Below the pieces are notes generated by a model. The model was given only the letters and a program-made list of their open reading frames with translations, searched no databases and had not been told where the DNA came from. Of a DNA stretch of 64,000 nucleotides, positions 60,231 through 64,000 are shown in pieces (within the stretch, counting starts at the first letter, position 1; every line of letters starts with the position of its first letter). Source of the DNA: Spodoptera frugiperda (taxonomy: Eukaryota; Arthropoda; Insecta; Lepidoptera; Noctuidae); assembly GCF_023101765.2 (NCBI RefSeq), contig NC_064217.1, positions 9,893,788-9,957,787 of the forward strand, given 5' to 3'. Both the position numbers and the translations under genes were made by a program.

Positions 60231-61696
60231 TTTTAGAGAAATTTTGCGTGTCTATTAACATGAATTTCTTTGTTAGCTACTTTACATAATTTATAATCGT
60301 GAGACTAAAACAACGGTTTACTCACATACTTGAGAAAAGTTCTACTAGTTTCGAGTCACAGAGGGATTCCTTGTCATGAGCGGCGTGTGCGAACACAGCG
60401 ATGGCCAATTTAGTTAGATAATGAAAATATTTTTTTTAATATGAACTAAAGTGAATTTAGAACAAAAATCCTACTTTACAAGATTCAGATATGAAAACAA
60501 AATTTCACCTTAGACCTTGAAAATAAAGTTCAAAATGAAATTTACCTTTTATCTCACAGTTCCCTACTTATAACAAGCTGGTAGACTAACAAGTACTCAG
60601 AAACTTATTAAGTTGGAGCCAGAGCTAAATAAATAGCAAGCTCACTTACCCCCGCAGTGTTCCCTAGTCCGAGATACATTTCACGAGTCCCGTGTTAATT
60701 GAAATGGAATTATTGTGACCTCTTTACTAAGTACTACAATAGGTACGTGTTACAAAACTTGGAGCTTCATTACCTACTTTAGTGAATTTTAAACTGTCCA
60801 TTACATGCTAGACATCGATAGTTACCATCTATTGGCGTTTATATTTGGAATTCCACAGGCACTATTCTAGGCCCAACGCTGTTTTTTATTATTGATATTG
60901 TATTATAAAACTGTCGTTAATATGTGATTTCTGGTTAATTCTTTGGCATCTATTGTTGTCATAAATTGAGCTGCTTCTTTAGGAATTATCTAAGCAATTT
61001 TTCTCTATGCAATTTGAATATTTCTAGCTAGAGTAACAGGGTCAACTGATTGATTAGTTTTGATACAACAATAAAATAACTTGCGTAAAATATGCGTAAG
61101 TACAATAATCAAACGGATATCATAACGCTGCCATAGGAGGCAATATGTTTGTGATATTTGTATTAAGAATATATCGACAAGCTTCCGGATTCCACCTTTG
61201 TTTTATAAGCCTACGAATATCACTGAAATTCCTTCACGTATATCAGGAATGTCATATCTTTCAAATTCTTGGAAATAACCTTTAATAAATAAATAATAGT
61301 TTCTCTCTTGAATTTCATCCCTTTTTCAACCCTCCAAGTTAGTTTCAACCGACCAACTATACAGGCTGCGCACCTCAGGTATGACCTCAGCCTAGTCCCT
61401 GAATATTCATATGGAGGCTAAACAAATTCGGAATATTAATGCAACGGCCACTCTCGGACACGGCATCATTAGCATTACTGTCAAATACTTTGCATTCGCT
61501 TTGGCAATACTGTTTGAGTATCCATGTTATATGTATATTCGGGGGTTGTAGGACAGATTGTGTGTAGTAAATGTACCGCATTCATTTTAGGGTTTAGTCA
61601 TTCCTGAACATGTTCCGTGTAACTGTGACTTGTTAATAAATTAAATTTTAAAAGCATAGTTTACCAAAATTAAGTCTGTGTACTGTATGTATGTCT
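60231..61696. other. No gene seen between AOX copies 2 and 3 (second part)
   Basis: AT-rich intergenic DNA leading to AOX copy 3; nothing recognisable. Confidence 0.35.
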
Positions 61697-61742
61697 GTAT
61701 GGAAATATTGACACTGAATTGTCAGTGTCAATATTTCCATAC
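61697..61742. repeat. Perfect hairpin, 21-bp arms, 4-base loop
   Basis: Arms 61697-61717 and 61722-61742 (GTATGGAAATATTGACACTG and its complement) match perfectly with loop ATTG, 172 bp upstream of the AOX copy 3 start codon. Confidence 0.85.
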
Positions 61743-61913
61743 TAATCTACTGACACATAAACGGTTTTAGATATGTAAATTTGTTGATTTCGTTACGTAT
61801 AAATAAAAATAAAAACATTTATTTTCGTACTGATAACATACAGCTAGCTTACTAGTTTGTGTACAATTGGTATTATTTTAATACAATTCAGTGAAACAAG
61901 TCGACACTGGGAC

Positions 61914-62929
61914 ATGGACATGATAAAATTTAAAATCAATGGATTACATTTTTCAGGTTAGTACTTAACAAAATGAGTTTTATATTGTGACGTTAAACAT
62001 TATTTTATTAAACGTTTAGTTGCTTATCCATATTATTATAGATATTAGACCTCTTTCTGGGTAGCTTATGCGCTCTTTTGGCTAATGATTACCAGTGGGA
62101 TGCGAGGTCAGCTCGGACGTGACGTTGCTGGACTATCTCCGCAACTACCTCCAGCTGCGCGGTACCAAGTACATGTGCCGCGAGGGTGGCTGCGGAGCCT
62201 GCATCGTCAGCGTCCACCAACCTGCTGGCACATCTTATGCCGTCAACTCGGTTGGTCAAAATGATATGCTAAAGAACTCAGTAAAAAATCATGTCAAACA
62301 TGCAAATGTTTTTTTTACTATCCGTCTCATTATTCTAGTATTTACTAGCTTGTTTAATATTTTCGTGGAATAGGAATGTCGAGTTTGATTTTGTAAATTT
62401 GAACAAGTTAATTTTAATATAATAATTCTTCGATAGTGCCTGATGTTAGTAACGTCATGCCATGGGCTGGAGATAACCACCATCGAGGGTTTGGGTAACA
62501 GACTGCTACAGAAGACACTGGCAGATGAGAACGGTACCCAGTGTGGATACTGTACCCCGGCATGGGTAATGTCGATGTACAGGTTGGTGACATAAGTAAT
62601 TGAGCTACATATTTTACAAGAAGCTCACTTTAATCTCCATTATGACGTCCTGGAAAATTACAGTTAACATTATTTACAGTCTTCTTCAAGGAAACCCGAA
62701 CATATCAATGCTGAACGTCGAGAAATCTTTAAGTAGCAATATTTGCCGCTGTACTGGCTACCGGCCGATTCTACAAGCTTTCAAAAAATTCGCCTCAGAT
62801 GCTCCAAGACAAATTACACTACCAGACATAGAAAATCTCAAACTCTGTAACAAAACTGAAGAAACATGTGATAAAAGTAATTGTGAAGATAGTGAATGGT
62901 GCTTCGTTGATCTCCCAGCCGATAAATAA
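61914..62929 (+). pseudogene. Truncated aldehyde oxidase, tandem copy 3 (four exons, 197 aa, iron-sulphur domains only)
   Basis: Exons 61914-61956, 62096-62250, 62437-62582 and 62680-62929 match exons 1-4 of copies 1 and 2 in order and phase, with GT-AG introns, so this is not a processed copy. The frame is open from ATG to a TAA at 62927-62929. It keeps both cysteine sets (C42, C47, C50, C67; C102, C105, C137, C139). Exon 3 is 15 nt shorter than in copy 2, removing the five residues KGYHE. About 50 residues after the second cluster, similarity to exon 4 ends at VD and the sequence passes into the remains of the last AOX exon. The FAD and molybdenum domains are absent, so it cannot be an aldehyde oxidase by itself. 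Exon sequence is closest to copy 2. It could be a pseudogene or a small expressed iron-sulphur protein; the intact frame leaves both open. Confidence 0.8.
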
Positions 62930-62954
62930 GACAGCGGATTTCAAGTTCAATTAA
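62913..62954 (+). pseudogene. Remnant of the last AOX exon fused to exon 4 of copy 3
   Basis: Read from 62931 this stretch gives TADFKFN and a stop, the same C-terminus as copy 1 (VADFKFN) and copy 2 (PADFKFN). Just upstream the codons read QPINK, comparable with the STN before it in the other copies. It is in the +1 frame relative to copy 3's open frame, whose own stop TAA overlaps it. It marks the right-hand breakpoint of a deletion that in copy 2 coordinates would remove most of exon 4 up to exon 17, roughly 4.8 kb. Confidence 0.75.
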
Positions 62955-63585
62955 GGATAAATTCAATATTATAAGGAGTATTAAAAGTAGGAATAACGCG
63001 GCAAGAACTATCATAAAATGTCACTATTTAAGATAATTCAATTTGAAGACATTATTGGTATCTGCAATCTTGTTTTCAAAATTAATGCTCCTATTTTAAT
63101 GGTAATAAGGTTTCATTTTGAAGTATTTCTTGCAGCGGAGACAGTGAGCGCCCTCTCTAGTCTTAGTCACAAGTACATAGTTGTGGCGAGTGCTGCTCGG
63201 CAGATATTCCAGTAATGCTGCTGTTATCCTATCTAGTACCAAACTGGCTATAGTGGTAGTGACTGCAATTTCATACTAAAATCAAATTGGGGTTTTCTTA
63301 AGATGATTTTTTTTTTGATAGTGTTATTTTGTAATTTCCTATAATTGTGCTCTGTTGCATAAATTATATTATTGGTTCTGTGAGTAGTTTACATTGTACT
63401 AGCGACCCGCTCCAGCTTTAAATGGGTGCAATGGTGATATATTATGCATGTATTATACAAATAAACCTGCCTCTTGAATTACTCTATCTATTAAAAACAC
63501 CACATCAAAATCAGCTGCGTAATTTTAAAGATTTAAGCATACAAAGGGGCATAAGGACAGAGAAAGCGACTTTGTTTTCTAAACT
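62955..63585. other. No gene seen after AOX copy 3
   Basis: No AATAAA lies close behind the truncated gene. A 65-codon frame (63018-63215) shows no family features. Confidence 0.35.
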
Positions 63586-63960
63586 AATATTATAAAGAGG
63601 AAAACTTTGTTTGTTTGTTTGTTTGGTTGTAATGAATAGGCTCAAAAACTACTGGACCGATTTTAAAAATTCTTTCACCATTCGAAAGCTACATTATCCA
63701 CGAGTAACATAGGCTATATTTTATTTTGGAAAAAAGTAGGGTTCCGTAAGATATTTGTATTTTTCGGACACAAACTGAAAAAAATCAACCAAAGAAGTTA
63801 CTTATTTTGCGTACGCTGCCTAAACTACAAAAGATAGAACCATAAAATGTTATAATTAATTGTAGATCTTATAAATATCTACAAAAAAGTCCGCGACACA
63901 CTATACCTATCTATGTCAAGTGAGGCACAACAACAAAATTTTTATTTAAAAATCTTGAAT
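63586..63960 (+). repeat. Helitron-like or related interspersed repeat
   Basis: A GTTT microsatellite (63608-63624) is followed by AAAAACTACTGGACCGATTTT, TACATTATCCACGAGTAACA and TAGGCTATATTTTATTTTGG, a unit widespread in lepidopteran genomes. The right end is not recognisable before the window stops. Confidence 0.55.
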
Positions 63961-64000
63961 TTTTTTGGACTACATTTAAACGCGTTTATTTTACTCATGC

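Noticed and set aside
63018..63215. Extra exon of AOX copy 3
   Set aside because: No similarity to any AOX exon of copies 1 or 2.

Overview
The window is AT-rich, intron-bearing animal DNA, almost certainly from a moth or butterfly. The evidence is the short introns with regular splice sites, the dense load of small non-autonomous elements, Helitron-like fragments ending in GCAGAAGCTAG, tRNA-derived SINEs, and RTE and CR1-like LINE pieces of the kind common in Lepidoptera. The species cannot be read from the sequence.

1-41.6 kb: no host protein-coding gene could be supported. A GC-rich, promoter-like block lies at the extreme left (about 165-490). One tRNA-Pro(AGG) gene sits at 23.5 kb. The rest is repeats: a long but broken CR1-like LINE (12.2-16.7 kb) whose 3' end recurs at 40.7 kb, an RTE 3' end at 18.4 kb, seven SINE-A copies or fragments (six here), five SINE-B copies (four here), a four-copy MITE family starting GTACCCTTA, a second MITE family with CCACCAG ends, Helitron-like pieces, a 27-bp minisatellite, and an element with a 139-bp nearly perfect inverted repeat at 34.9 kb.

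41.6-63 kb: a tandem, same-strand cluster of molybdo-flavoenzyme genes of the aldehyde oxidase (AOX) type. Copies 1 and 2 each have 17 coding exons with the same phases and open reading frames of 1257 and 1263 residues. Both carry two [2Fe-2S] cysteine sets, the FAD region, the molybdopterin motif EMGQG and the catalytic glutamate in GEPP. Each has one GC-AG intron, in different places (intron 5 of copy 1, intron 13 of copy 2). Copy 3, 4.7 kb further on, keeps only exons 1-4 and encodes 197 residues covering the two iron-sulphur domains. Its exon 4 then runs directly into the out-of-frame remains of the last AOX exon, so nearly the whole FAD and molybdenum part has been lost by deletion.

Copies 1 and 2 probably oxidise aldehydes such as odorants, pheromone components, plant volatiles or xenobiotics; substrate and tissue cannot be told from sequence. 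Introns of the cluster have taken up several elements, the largest a 1261-bp DNA transposon in intron 15 of copy 1. Exon boundaries were placed by hand from GT/GC-AG signals, reading phase and agreement between the copies.
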